Shown here: positions 1 to 10,184 of the stretch, piece by piece
Numbering within the stretch: the stretch's first letter is position 1
Layout of the letters: every line of letters begins with the position of its first letter
Assembly (NCBI GenBank): GCA_014652975.1
Contig: BMZV01000001.1
Coordinates: forward strand, 992,001 to 1,056,000
DNA from: Kocuria marina
Lineage (GTDB): Bacteria > Actinomycetota > Actinomycetes > Actinomycetales > Micrococcaceae
DNA: 64,000 bases
Direction: 5' to 3'
Program-made: the position numbers and the translations under genes
Notes under the pieces: model-generated
Database searches by the model: none
What the model was told of the DNA's origin: nothing
The model's input: the letters and a program-made list of their open reading frames with translations, nothing else

Positions 1-169
1 AGCAAGATCAATGTACGCACGGTGCGACTCCTGTGCAGTGGAAGGGGTGAGGTCACTTAGCCTAGGAACCGGGCGGGCGCTCACCCAAGGAATGTTGCGC
101 CGTGCGTCACAACGTGTAGTGCGATGACATCCGCTTGACATCGGCCGGGGGACGTCTTCCCTTGTCAAT

Positions 170-185
170 CGTCAGTACGCTGACG
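170..185. promoter_or_regulatory. Small inverted repeat upstream of the first gene
   Basis: CGTCAG-TACG-CTGACG is a perfect 6-bp inverted repeat about 55 bases before the GTG at 241. A TTGACA hexamer lies at 135-140, and TGACATC occurs twice (125-131 and 136-142). This could be an operator or promoter, but no convincing -10 was found. Bases 1-120 show nothing recognisable. Confidence 0.25.
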
Positions 186-240
186 AGGATGGGAGGGTCA
201 GCGATTCCGCCGACCGAGACGTCCAACGAAAGGACAGCAC

Positions 241-408
241 GTGGCAGAGAAAAATCCCGCCAACGCGGGCGAGGAATCCATCAAGATGAGCCCCCAGGAA
301 GAGAGTGCGGCCCTAGGTCAGGAGACCCAGACGGACGCCGAACCCGCCGACGAGGGCGTGGGCGCCATGACGGACAACAAGGGCGACGAGCCCGCCACCG
401 AGAACTGA
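241..408 (+). CDS. Small acidic hypothetical protein (55 aa)
   Basis: The GTG at 241 is preceded by AAGGA about 7 bases upstream, and the frame runs to TGA at 406-408. The product is very acidic and hydrophilic, rich in Glu, Asp, Ala and Gly, and has no membrane segment or cysteine. I do not recognise a family. The ribosome-binding site and the strong terminator directly after it are the main reasons to call it a gene. Bias of this kind is common in short disordered actinobacterial proteins, and no function is assigned. Confidence 0.55.
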   Translation: MAEKNPANAGEESIKMSPQEESAALGQETQTDAEPADEGVGAMTDNKGDEPATEN

Positions 409-420
409 CCTGAACCACTA

Positions 421-458
421 CGCGATCGGCCCGTGGCACATGCCACGGGCCGATCGCG
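421..458. terminator. Bidirectional terminator hairpin
   Basis: A perfect 18-bp stem with a 2-base loop (left arm starts CGCGATCGGCCCG) lies between the convergent ends of the small acidic gene and the CDGSH gene, so it can stop transcription from both sides. Confidence 0.8.
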
Positions 459-481
459 TATTCAGGTCTCCGATGTCCGGC

Positions 482-793
482 TCAGTCCTCCTCGCCGGGA
501 TCCTCGCGGGGGTTGCCGATGTTGTACCGCGGCGGGCGGGTGCGGAAGTTCGCGAGCTTATGCGAACCGTCGCAGAACGGCGCGATCGACGACATGTTGC
601 ACCGGCACAGGGCGACTACGCGCCGCGGCGGCTTCTGCGGCTCGGCCCCCGGTTCCGGGGCGATCAGCACGTCACCGCGCACCAAGAGCGGCCCGTCCGG
701 GCACGGGGTGATCACCACGGGATCCTCGGCGTCGTGCGCCACCGAGAGGACGGGGCTCCCGTCGTCCGTGGTGCGTGGATCCTGCTCGCTCAC
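482..793 (-). CDS. CDGSH iron-sulfur domain protein
   Basis: This 103-residue protein carries one complete CDGSH motif, C-x-C-x2-S-x3-P-x-C-D-G-S-H, with cluster ligands Cys63, Cys65, Cys74 and His78. The family binds a redox-active 2Fe-2S cluster with 3Cys-1His ligation. The frame is open further upstream, but the GTG at 793 overlaps the TGA of the preceding gene (GTGA), which marks translational coupling and decides the start. The partner gene encodes a haem-oxygenase-like iron enzyme. Inference: the CDGSH protein may pass electrons to, or repair, that enzyme. It is a soluble cytoplasmic protein. Confidence 0.85.
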   Translation of the reverse strand: MSEQDPRTTDDGSPVLSVAHDAEDPVVITPCPDGPLLVRGDVLIAPEPGAEPQKPPRRVVALCRCNMSSIAPFCDGSHKLANFRTRPPRYNIGNPREDPGEED

Positions 794-1887
794 AGGGCCA
801 CCCGCTCGGCGACCGGGGCCTCGGAACCCACGGTCTGCAGTCCCGGCATGCTCCCGCGCAGGGAGGTCCGCCCGTCCGACCAGCACTCGAGCATGTGATC
901 ACCCATGAGCCCGTCCACGTACAGGCACGCGGCCGCGCCGAACAGGACGTCCTCGAGCAGCTCGGGCTCGTCCTGGGCGAGCGCCCCGGCGAGGTCACGC
1001 GCGGCGATCTGTTCGTGAACGGCGTCGGCCTCCACGTGCTCGTCGTAGTACCAGGTGACGTCCGCGTCGTAACCGAGCTTGCGGAACGCTCGGCCGTAGT
1101 ACTTGTTGGGGATCGAGGACGTCATCTCGAACGCCGCGAGGTGACCCGCGATGGCCCCGCGCAACCGGCGGTGCAGTCCGAACAGGCTCATGAGGTTCAT
1201 GGACGCGAGCGTGGGGGCGGGCACGAGGTCCAGGTAGTGGTCCAGGGTGTCGTCCAGGCCGAAACCTCGCATGGTCTGCGCGAAGATCGTGGCGTGCACG
1301 CGCTCGGGACGGCCCCCGCCGTACTCGTCCGACTGGATCTCCACGAGCGCCGCCTTCGCGCGGCCCCGCAACCGGGCGATGCCCCACGAGTGGGGGTCCG
1401 CCTCGCGCAGCGTGTAGATGGAGCGGTGGACCAGGAACTCGCTCAGGATCTCCTCGCTCGGGTGCCGGGCGAGCCACGTGGCCAGGGTGGGCTTGGCGTC
1501 CCCGCCGGTCATCGCGAACATCGTGTCCACGAGTTGCGCGGAGTCGCCGGGCAGGGGATCGGGGAGGGGCACGCGACGGCGCAGCTCGGCCTCGAAACCG
1601 GCCTCGAGCACTGTGCGCACGCGCAGCAGCTCGGGATCCCACTCGCGGTCCGCGGTCACGAATTCCGCGGGCCCGTAGTGCAACAGGTAGAGCAGGAACA
1701 GGGACAGCTGCAGGTCCTCGTCCGCGAGGACGTCCTGCGACGCGTTAACCGCGGTGGCCGTCGCTTCGGACAGCGCCGCGTACCCGCTCGCCGGGGTCTC
1801 CTTCGGGCCGGTCAGGATCTCCAGGAGGGCCGTGCTCACGGGTCCGCGAGCGGTCGGGGCCACGGTTCGGGTAGGGACGGTCGTCAT
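790..1887 (-). CDS. Haem-oxygenase-like iron-containing redox enzyme
   Basis: The 365-residue product resembles the actinobacterial 'iron-containing redox enzyme' family, which has a haem-oxygenase-like diiron oxidase fold. The N-terminal 60 residues are variable. The central and C-terminal parts are helical with spaced acidic and His residues, for example QSDEYGGGR near residue 188 and the Tyr/Asp/Glu/His run YYDEHVEADAVHEQ in the last third, which would suit metal ligands. The ATG at 1887 is preceded by CGGAG. It is the first gene of a two-gene operon with the CDGSH protein, joined by a GTGA overlap. Family members cleave C-C or oxidise N in small molecules or fatty acids. The substrate here is unknown. 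Confidence 0.75.
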   Translation of the reverse strand: MTTVPTRTVAPTARGPVSTALLEILTGPKETPASGYAALSEATATAVNASQDVLADEDLQLSLFLLYLLHYGPAEFVTADREWDPELLRVRTVLEAGFEAELRRRVPLPDPLPGDSAQLVDTMFAMTGGDAKPTLATWLARHPSEEILSEFLVHRSIYTLREADPHSWGIARLRGRAKAALVEIQSDEYGGGRPERVHATIFAQTMRGFGLDDTLDHYLDLVPAPTLASMNLMSLFGLHRRLRGAIAGHLAAFEMTSSIPNKYYGRAFRKLGYDADVTWYYDEHVEADAVHEQIAARDLAGALAQDEPELLEDVLFGAAACLYVDGLMGDHMLECWSDGRTSLRGSMPGLQTVGSEAPVAERVAL

Positions 1888-1951
1888 GATGGTGTTCTCC
1901 GCTCGGAAAGGTGGGTGCTCGGCGCGGGTGGGGTGTCTCTGAAGACGGGGA

Positions 1952-1987
1952 TTGCCCGCGGACCGCGGTGAAGCGGTCCGCGGGCAA
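1952..1987. terminator. Terminator downstream of the catalase gene
   Basis: A 15-bp perfect stem (1952-1966 with 1973-1987) and a 6-base loop lie 33 bases past the catalase stop codon and before the start of the next minus-strand gene. Confidence 0.75.
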
Positions 1988-2019
1988 TCGGCGGAAATAG
2001 TACGACTACTTCCTATTCA

Positions 2020-4239
<2,220 letters not shown>

Positions 4240-4423
4240 GACGATCCTCCTACGAAGCTAACGCACGCCGCGGTCATGGAGTGCGACGTGGTTCTCCCAT
4301 ACTGTCAGCACCCTTGGGGGTGGGCATACACCTGTAGGGAGGCAGTCGCCGTCCTGCGGGTTTGTGAACCCGTCAGGGGCTGCGCGCGCGGGCCGCGCGG
4401 CGTCGTCGTGAGACAGTGATCCC

Positions 4424-5116
4424 ATGACGTGGACACCGGTGACATTGCGCGGGCAGCTGGTCCGCCTGGAACCCCTCAGCCGCGAGCACCTGGACGGGCT
4501 GATCGAGGCCACCGAGGACGGGCGCATGTGGGAGCGCTGGTACACGAGCGTGGCGGACCCGGACGGCATGGCCGCGGCCGTGGAAAAGTGGCTCACGTGG
4601 CAGGACGAGGGATTCATGCTGCCCTTCGTGACCGTGCGGCAGGCCGACGACGTCGTGCTCGGGATGACCACGTTCTACGACCCGCAGTGGGGTGTGCCGC
4701 GCGTGAGCGTGGGCCACACGTGGAACCGGGCGTCCACCCACCGGACGGGGACGAATGCGGAGTCCAAGCTGCTGCTCATGACCCACGCGTTCGAGGAGCT
4801 CGGGTGCCGGTGCGTGCGTTATGAGACGAGCTGGGCCAATCAGCAGTCCCGGGCAGCGATCGAGCGCCTCGGTGCTCGGCTGGACGGTGTGCTGCGCGCG
4901 GACCGGTTGGAGCGCAACGGCGCGCTGCGGGACACCGTGGTGTACTCGGTGCTCGAGCACGAGTGGCCCTCGGTGAAGGCGGGACTCGAGGCGCGGGTCG
5001 CGCGACGGGTGAGGAGCAGGTGCGCCGGCACAACGTGGTGCTGCGGGAGACCCGGTCCAAGCGCACGGGCGGCACCTATCGGGACTCCCCGTCCAGCCTG
5101 CCCGCCCGCACGGTGA
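4424..5116 (+). CDS. GNAT family N-acetyltransferase (RimJ-like), odd C-terminus
   Basis: Residues 1-190 match RimJ/RimL-type acetyltransferases: the opening LRGQLVRLEPLSREH, an NxxSRxAIERLGARLDG segment late in the domain, and a final strand leading to VYSVLEHEWP. The substrate is not predictable. The last 40 residues are Arg/Pro/Cys-rich, do not look like the family, and overlap the convergent methyltransferase by 41 bases. Another frame (from about 5010) reads more naturally at this point, so a single-base frameshift near the end is possible. The ATG at 4424 is the only sensible start. Confidence 0.75.
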   Translation: MTWTPVTLRGQLVRLEPLSREHLDGLIEATEDGRMWERWYTSVADPDGMAAAVEKWLTWQDEGFMLPFVTVRQADDVVLGMTTFYDPQWGVPRVSVGHTWNRASTHRTGTNAESKLLLMTHAFEELGCRCVRYETSWANQQSRAAIERLGARLDGVLRADRLERNGALRDTVVYSVLEHEWPSVKAGLEARVARRVRSRCAGTTWCCGRPGPSARAAPIGTPRPACPPAR

Positions 5117-5831
5117 TGGGCCAGACGACGTCGCGCGGCCGGGACGGTTCGCCCCACGCCTCGGTGAGGTCGGCGGCGTAATGGCGCAGAACGTCGTCGT
5201 GCCCGGACTCCGCGGCGTTGCGCACCGCGGACCACGTGCCCAGGTAGCCCAGGAAGGCATCGAGCGGCCAGGATCGCCGGATGGACAGCGCGGCCACCGG
5301 GACCTGCGGGAAGGGGAAGTCGATGTCCCGGTACCCGGTCTCCACGAGGCGGCGCTCGGGCGGCCAGAACGGACCGATCTCGCGCCAGTAGAACCGCTCG
5401 AAACGTTCCCGCAGGCCCGGCTCCACCTCCACCACGCCGTAGCTGATGAGTGCGAGGACGGCGCCGGGGGCCGCGATGCGGCGTGCCTGCGTGTAGAAGG
5501 CCGGCAGGTCGAACCAGTGTGCGGCCTGGGCCGCGGTCACGAGATCGGCGCGGCCGTCGGCCACGGGCAGGTCCTCCGCCGTCCCGTGCGCGTAGTCGAC
5601 GCCGCGTGCGGGGGCGGCATGAGCGAGTTGATCCTCACCGGGGTCCACGCCGATCACGTGCGTGAAGTGTTCGGCCAGCAAGCCCGTGAGCTGGCCTGTC
5701 CCACAGCCCACGTCCACCGCGGTGCCCCGCCGCGGGGCGATCCGTGCCAGTTCCGCGCCCAGCTCCGCGGGGTAATCGGGGCGGTGCGCGGCATAGTTCC
5801 CTCCGCCCTGCTCGAACCAGTTCCGGGTCAT
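5076..5831 (-). CDS. Class I SAM-dependent methyltransferase
   Basis: The 251-residue protein has the methyltransferase motif I AVDVGCGTGQLTGLL near residue 38, the acidic residue GVDPG of motif II, a TAEDLP motif III region and AAQAAHWFD, typical of the UbiE/trans-aconitate type. It transfers methyl from SAM to an unidentified substrate. It is the last gene of a three-gene operon: its ATG overlaps the TGA of the upstream acetyltransferase (ATGA at 5828-5831). Confidence 0.85.
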   Translation of the reverse strand: MTRNWFEQGGGNYAAHRPDYPAELGAELARIAPRRGTAVDVGCGTGQLTGLLAEHFTHVIGVDPGEDQLAHAAPARGVDYAHGTAEDLPVADGRADLVTAAQAAHWFDLPAFYTQARRIAAPGAVLALISYGVVEVEPGLRERFERFYWREIGPFWPPERRLVETGYRDIDFPFPQVPVAALSIRRSWPLDAFLGYLGTWSAVRNAAESGHDDVLRHYAADLTEAWGEPSRPRDVVWPITVRAGRLDGESR

Positions 5832-6379
5832 GTGGCGGTCCTCTCATGGGATGGCGGGGTCGGGTGTACCGGTCGTTCCCACAAGGTCACACGGCTGCGC
5901 ACCTCGTCGTTCTCGTACGGCGCGGTCTCGCCCGTGGGCTCGTACCCCAGAGCCTTCCAGAAGCCGACGGCGCTCGCCGCGTTGGTCTCCACGATCCCCA
6001 GGCGCAGGGTGGTCACCTCGGGCCAGCCGCTCACGAGGTTCGTGACGGCATCATGCATCGCCCGCCCCAGGCCCTCTCCCTGGTGGTCCTGCCGCACGAG
6101 AAGCAGACCGATGTGAGCGTGATGCTCCTCGGGGAAATTGCGGATGACGTCGGCCATGGCTGCCAGAGCAGGCCCGCGGAACAGCCCGACGTCGTACTTC
6201 TGTTCGCGTGCGAGGCCGGGCGGGCGCGCGGAAAGGATCTCGGCGGCGTCGCCGGGGAGGGGCGCGTGTCCACTGATCCGGCGGGTGTAATCGGGGGTCG
6301 CCTCGAGCAGCGCTTGTAGCGCCGGCGCGTCCTCCGGTCTCAGTCCACGCAGTTCTGCCGGTTCGGCGACGGCGCTCAC
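5828..6379 (-). CDS. GNAT family N-acetyltransferase
   Basis: The GTG at 6379 overlaps the stop of the preceding gene (GTGA) and gives a 183-residue protein. A much longer frame upstream is just open sequence over that gene. The acetyl-CoA binding motif A is clear (LLVRQDHQGEGLGRAMHD), followed by RLGIVETNAASAVGFWKALGY, the motif B region. It sits between a conserved hypothetical protein and a methyltransferase, coupled to both. Substrate unknown. Confidence 0.85.
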   Translation of the reverse strand: MSAVAEPAELRGLRPEDAPALQALLEATPDYTRRISGHAPLPGDAAEILSARPPGLAREQKYDVGLFRGPALAAMADVIRNFPEEHHAHIGLLLVRQDHQGEGLGRAMHDAVTNLVSGWPEVTTLRLGIVETNAASAVGFWKALGYEPTGETAPYENDEVRSRVTLWERPVHPTPPSHERTAT

Positions 6380-7044
6380 CCGAGTTCCGGGGTCCGCGCA
6401 GGGAAGGTGACCGCAGCGACGTCGGGCACCCGGACGGTGCTGGTCAGGGCGGTGAGGCTGGGCCGGCGCGGGGTGGAGCTGAAACCGAAGTCCGGAGCCG
6501 GGGTCATGTCCGTGAGGCGGCCCAGGTCCTGGTCGTCCCAGGTGGCGCGGGAGTGGGTGATGGTGTGGAGGTCGTAGGCGGCGTACCACTCGGTGCGGTC
6601 GTTGCCGGCCGTACCGAGGGTGCGCACGCCGGGCATCACGCGGTGGGCCACCTGATCGGTGAGCCGGGCGAAGGTCAGAGAAGTGCTGATCGGTCGGGGG
6701 ACCGTCTGCAGCAGGTACCCCAGGGGCGCTCGCGGCCCCACGCTGAAGTGCCATGTAAGCGGCCCCGCGGTGACCGTCCACCGGGAGGCGCGGGAGAAGC
6801 CCGTGCGCTGCACGTTCACGGGGACGCGGGTGACGGTGTCGAAGGTGTAGGTGTCGGACACGAAATGCGCGACCCAGTCGTTGGGTGCCAGCAGTTCGCG
6901 GCGTCCGTCCGGGTGGGCGACCATGACGTCCGCGAACGGGCCCTGCGGCGTGTGGGACCAGCACCCCAGCACCAGCCGCGTGCCGGAGGACGTGCCGACC
7001 CCGGCGATGTGGCCGGTGAAGCGGTGACGGATGGAGGAGGTCAT
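6376..7044 (-). CDS. Conserved hypothetical protein (222 aa)
   Basis: First gene of the coupled operon 6376-7044 / 5828-6379 / 5076-5831. The product is rich in beta-strand-like segments, has no signal peptide or membrane span, and no catalytic motif I can name. A GHIAGVGTSSGTRLVLGCW opening and a WHFSVGPRAPLGYLLQ centre suggest a compact barrel fold. Tight coupling to an acetyltransferase and a methyltransferase is the only clue to its role. Confidence 0.65.
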   Translation of the reverse strand: MTSSIRHRFTGHIAGVGTSSGTRLVLGCWSHTPQGPFADVMVAHPDGRRELLAPNDWVAHFVSDTYTFDTVTRVPVNVQRTGFSRASRWTVTAGPLTWHFSVGPRAPLGYLLQTVPRPISTSLTFARLTDQVAHRVMPGVRTLGTAGNDRTEWYAAYDLHTITHSRATWDDQDLGRLTDMTPAPDFGFSSTPRRPSLTALTSTVRVPDVAAVTFPARTPELG

Positions 7045-7255
7045 GGGGCCAGGGTAGGGGAGGGAGGGGTGGTGGGGGAGAAGTTGGCATACGGACCGGG
7101 TACGTCGCTGCTGCGTGACAAACCCGGGGGCGACGTCGCACCCCCGAGCGCCGAGGCCACCGTGGGTCCCGGGGTGCCGACGTCGTGCGAACCCCGGCGG
7201 CGACGGCGTACCGGGACCCGTGTGGACGCCCCACCGACCCGCCGGTACCCGCGGC

Positions 7256-8677
7256 TCACTTCACCGAGTCCGGCTCGTCCCGCGGGACGGCGAGTGTCGC
7301 GGCGGCCATGAGTACGGCGGTGACCGCCGCCGCCACAAAGACCCATCCGGAGGCGTGGATCACGGTGGCGGGATCGCCCTCACCGCCACCGGCACGGATG
7401 AGGTTGGTGGCGATGGCGCCGTAGATCGCCACCCCCACGGCTGAGCCGGCGGAGCGCGCGAACATGTTGAGACCCGTCACCGACCCGCGCTGGTTCCACT
7501 CCACCGAGGACTGGGCCATGATCAGCGACGGCGCCGCGGTGTAACCGAGCCCCAGCCCGATGATAAACGCGCACACAGCCATACCGATCACGCTCGGCCA
7601 CGGCGACAGTGCGGCGGTCAGGGCCGCTCCCACGGTCGCGATCGCACCGCCCAGAAACACGGTGCGCCGGAAGCCCCACCGCAGGTAGATCCGCCCCGCC
7701 GTGGACGCAGCCACGGGCCAGCCGATGCTCACGGCGGCCACGGCCGCTCCCGCCGCGATCGGTGTGGCCCCGGCCGTGCGCTCCAAATAGGTGGGGACGT
7801 AGCTCGTCATCCCCACCAGCAGCGCGCCGATCCCCAGGGAGACCAGGGTGGTGCTTGCGACCACGCGGCGTCGTACCAGCGCGAGGTCGATGATCGGTTC
7901 GCTCGCGCGACGCTCGACGGCCACGAAGATCGCCAGCCCCGCGACGCCGACGACGCCGCACACCAGGGTGGGCACCGAAAGCCACTCCCACGCGTTGCCG
8001 CCCTCCAGCGCGCCGAGGATGAGGGCGGACAGGGCGATCGCGAGCACCGCGGCACCGGTGAAGTCCACCCGGTGCTCCTCGCGCTCGATCTTCTCGTGAT
8101 AGCTGCGCAGCAACAGCCACCCCGCCACGAGGGCCACCGGGATGTTGACGAAGAAGACCCACCGCCAACTCAAGAACTGGGACAGAAGCCCACCCAATGT
8201 GGGCCCCACGACCGAAGAGACCGCCCACACCCCGGCCACGTACCCCTGCACGGCGGCGCGCTCGGCCACGGTGTAGATGTCCCCCACGATCGTCATGCCC
8301 ATGGGCGCCACGGCTCCCGCACCCAATCCCTGGATCACCCGGAAGACGATGAGCGACGGCATGCTCCACGCGCATCCCGCGAGCACGGAGGAGACCAGGA
8401 ACAACCCCACGCCGGTGAGGATCACGGGTTTGCGCCCGTACATGTCCGAGAGCTTGGAGAAGATCGGCACACTCACCGCCTGCGCCAACATGTAGCTCGA
8501 GAACAGCCACGGGAACTGGGCGAAGTTACCCAGGGAACCCACGATGCTCGGCACCGCGGTCGCCAGGATCGTGGCGTCCAGGGCCACCAGAGCCGTGGAG
8601 AGCATTACGGCCAGCAGGACGGGACCACGCTGCGAGCGCAGCCCCACCGAGGCGCGATTCACGCCGGAGGTGTTCAC
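7256..8677 (-). CDS. MFS multidrug efflux transporter (DHA2 / EmrB type)
   Basis: The 473-residue protein has about 14 hydrophobic spans and DHA2 signatures: LVALDATILATAVPSI in span 1, LSDMYGRKPVILTG in loop 2-3, and RVIQGLGAGAVAPMG in motif B. It is a proton-driven exporter in the inner membrane, probably of drugs or hydrophobic metabolites. The start chosen is the GTG at 8677, which overlaps the TGA of the upstream methyltransferase (GTGA); a frame open to 8776 would overlap that gene. The 211 bases after the stop hold no convincing feature. Confidence 0.85.
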   Translation of the reverse strand: MNTSGVNRASVGLRSQRGPVLLAVMLSTALVALDATILATAVPSIVGSLGNFAQFPWLFSSYMLAQAVSVPIFSKLSDMYGRKPVILTGVGLFLVSSVLAGCAWSMPSLIVFRVIQGLGAGAVAPMGMTIVGDIYTVAERAAVQGYVAGVWAVSSVVGPTLGGLLSQFLSWRWVFFVNIPVALVAGWLLLRSYHEKIEREEHRVDFTGAAVLAIALSALILGALEGGNAWEWLSVPTLVCGVVGVAGLAIFVAVERRASEPIIDLALVRRRVVASTTLVSLGIGALLVGMTSYVPTYLERTAGATPIAAGAAVAAVSIGWPVAASTAGRIYLRWGFRRTVFLGGAIATVGAALTAALSPWPSVIGMAVCAFIIGLGLGYTAAPSLIMAQSSVEWNQRGSVTGLNMFARSAGSAVGVAIYGAIATNLIRAGGGEGDPATVIHASGWVFVAAAVTAVLMAAATLAVPRDEPDSVK

Positions 8678-9291
8678 GCGCCCCGCCGCGCCACGACCAT
8701 CCGGTCCCACGAGTGGCCGGACCCGGCACCGCGTTCCAGGTGTCGCTCGCGGATCTCGTTCGTCTCGATCTGCCATCCCTGCCCGGTCAGATACGTCACC
8801 ACGTCCTCGGGCATCACGTAGTCGGCGGGGTCGAAACCGTGAGGTGTCTCATCCAGCTCGTGATGCACGAACACCAGCCGCCCGCCCGGTGTCACGGCGT
8901 CCGCGAACGCGCGCACCGCTGCGTCGTCGCCCCGCTTAGGCACCGCGGGGTATTGGGCGGACACCAGGTCGAACGGGCCGAGGGGGCGCTCGCCGAACCC
9001 TTCAACGAGCCACGTGATCTCGACCCCCGCGGCTTCTGCCGCGGCCCGAGCGCGGTCGACGGCGACGCGTGAGACGTCCAGCCCCGTCACCGTCCAGCCA
9101 CGTCGGGCCAGCCACACGGCGTCGGCGCCCTCACCACAACCCACGTCCAGCGCCGTGCCGGGAGCGAGGTCCGACGTGAGCGCCATCAGGGCGCCGTTGG
9201 GCTCCCCGCTCCAGATGCGCGTAGCGCCGTAGCGCTCGTCCCAGCCGGCAGCGGTCTCGGGCGTGCGGTGGGGAGCGTGTTCGTGGGTCAT
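8674..9291 (-). CDS. SAM-dependent methyltransferase (TehB-like class I)
   Basis: The 205-residue protein begins at the ATG at 9291 and carries motif I ALDVGCGEGADAVWLARRG, motif II TGLDVSRVAVDRAR and the FDLVSAQYP motif IV region. WDERYGATRIWSGEPN near the N-terminus is typical of the thiopurine/tellurite methyltransferase-like group. It lies upstream of, and is coupled to, an efflux pump, so a role in detoxification is plausible but inferred. Its leader carries two unusual direct repeats (9311-9367 and 9403-9429). Confidence 0.85.
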   Translation of the reverse strand: MTHEHAPHRTPETAAGWDERYGATRIWSGEPNGALMALTSDLAPGTALDVGCGEGADAVWLARRGWTVTGLDVSRVAVDRARAAAEAAGVEITWLVEGFGERPLGPFDLVSAQYPAVPKRGDDAAVRAFADAVTPGGRLVFVHHELDETPHGFDPADYVMPEDVVTYLTGQGWQIETNEIRERHLERGAGSGHSWDRMVVARRGA

Positions 9292-9310
9292 GCGTCCCAG
9301 AATTCCACCG

Positions 9311-9367
9311 CGGCCCGGTACCGCGCCACGTCGTCCGCGCTGGGCGTGACCGGCCCGGTACCGCGCC
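9311..9367. repeat. 17-bp direct repeat, 40-bp period, in the methyltransferase leader
   Basis: CGGCCCGGTACCGCGCC occurs exactly at 9311-9327 and 9351-9367. The copies lie between the likely promoter and the ATG at 9291. Confidence 0.6.
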
Positions 9368-9402
9368 GCGACCGCGAAGGGCAACTGGTGTCTCCATCTA
9401 AT

Positions 9403-9429
9403 TGTGGACAACTAAAATGTGAACAACTA
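9403..9429. promoter_or_regulatory. Tandem 12-mer TGTG(G/A)ACAACTA, candidate operator
   Basis: TGTGGACAACTA (9403-9414) and TGTGAACAACTA (9418-9429) are repeated with a 15-base period inside an AT-rich patch in otherwise GC-rich DNA, about 110 bases upstream of the methyltransferase start. The arrangement looks like a tandem regulator site overlapping the promoter. Confidence 0.45.
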
Positions 9430-9638
9430 TGATTGAGCCCGGTCGCCCGAGCACTGCACCCCGGCCCCCGCCTTGGTCCAGCACACGGCCGGTGACCGCG
9501 CGTCCGGATCGAACGTCCCGCTCCCCAGCGGGGCTCCATACTGTTCGCCGACGCCGCAAGCGTGCGATGAGTCCCGGCACTTGGGGGGTCGGGACTCACC
9601 GCACGCGACCGTTCGCGGCCCGCCGGGGACGACGACGC

Positions 9639-10184
9639 TCAGTGCGGTTCCCTGTGGAAGCCCACGCAGGCAGCCCCCAGCACCCCCATGACGATGTCCC
9701 CCAGCGTGTCCAGGGGTGGGATGTGGATGTCCGGTGTCGCGAACAGGAACCCCAACAGTTCCATGACCTCCCACACCACGGCGATCACGAAGCCGGCCAC
9801 CGCGCACCACGTGAACCGCATCGCGGGACGATCGCGCACCCGGCCCCGCACCCGGGAGTGGTGGGTCAGAACGCGATTCCATGCCATCCACACCAGGGCG
9901 TACAGCGTCACGAAGTGGATGAGGATGTCCCACCACCAGATCCTGCTGTAGAGCTGTTCGGCCGCGCTCATGGCGGCGGTGAGCATGATGAGCGAGCACA
10001 CGGCCCGCGCGTACTGGGTGCGGAACCACAGAAACGCGATCACCTGTCCGAGTCCCGCGAGCAGTAGGACGGCCATGTCCACCCGGCGCCCGTCCAATGC
10101 GTAGTAACCCGCCCCGATGATCGCCGTGAAGCACATGGCCGATGCGACCACGCCGCCCACGCTGTGCGTCTGCTCGGACGTCAT
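9639..10184 (-). CDS. Multi-span membrane protein of unknown function
   Basis: The ATG at 10184 overlaps the glycosyltransferase stop (ATGA), giving 181 residues with about five hydrophobic spans. Conserved-looking features are WWWDILIHFVTLYAL, AGFVIAVVWEVMELLG and a C-terminal DTLGDIVMGVLGAA. Acidic residues beside spans (WD, WE..E, D..GD) resemble the DUF2238/YjdF-type group, but I cannot confirm the family. Coupling to a GT2 glycosyltransferase suggests a role in envelope or lipid modification. Confidence 0.65.
   Translation of the reverse strand: MTSEQTHSVGGVVASAMCFTAIIGAGYYALDGRRVDMAVLLLAGLGQVIAFLWFRTQYARAVCSLIMLTAAMSAAEQLYSRIWWWDILIHFVTLYALVWMAWNRVLTHHSRVRGRVRDRPAMRFTWCAVAGFVIAVVWEVMELLGFLFATPDIHIPPLDTLGDIVMGVLGAACVGFHREPH

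Larger units (their letters stand above)
9292..9638. other. Intergenic region between methyltransferase and membrane protein genes
   Basis: This 347-base stretch has no gene. It contains the leader repeats and tandem operator listed separately and a hairpin at 9569-9597 (8-bp stem GAGTCCCG/CGGGACTC, 13-base loop) that could end the minus-strand membrane-protein operon. Confidence 0.5.

Noticed and set aside
5828-7234. A 468-codon minus frame suggesting a long acetyltransferase
   Set aside because: Only the last 183 codons match GNAT; the extension overlaps the coupled upstream gene in another frame. Start moved to the GTG at 6379.
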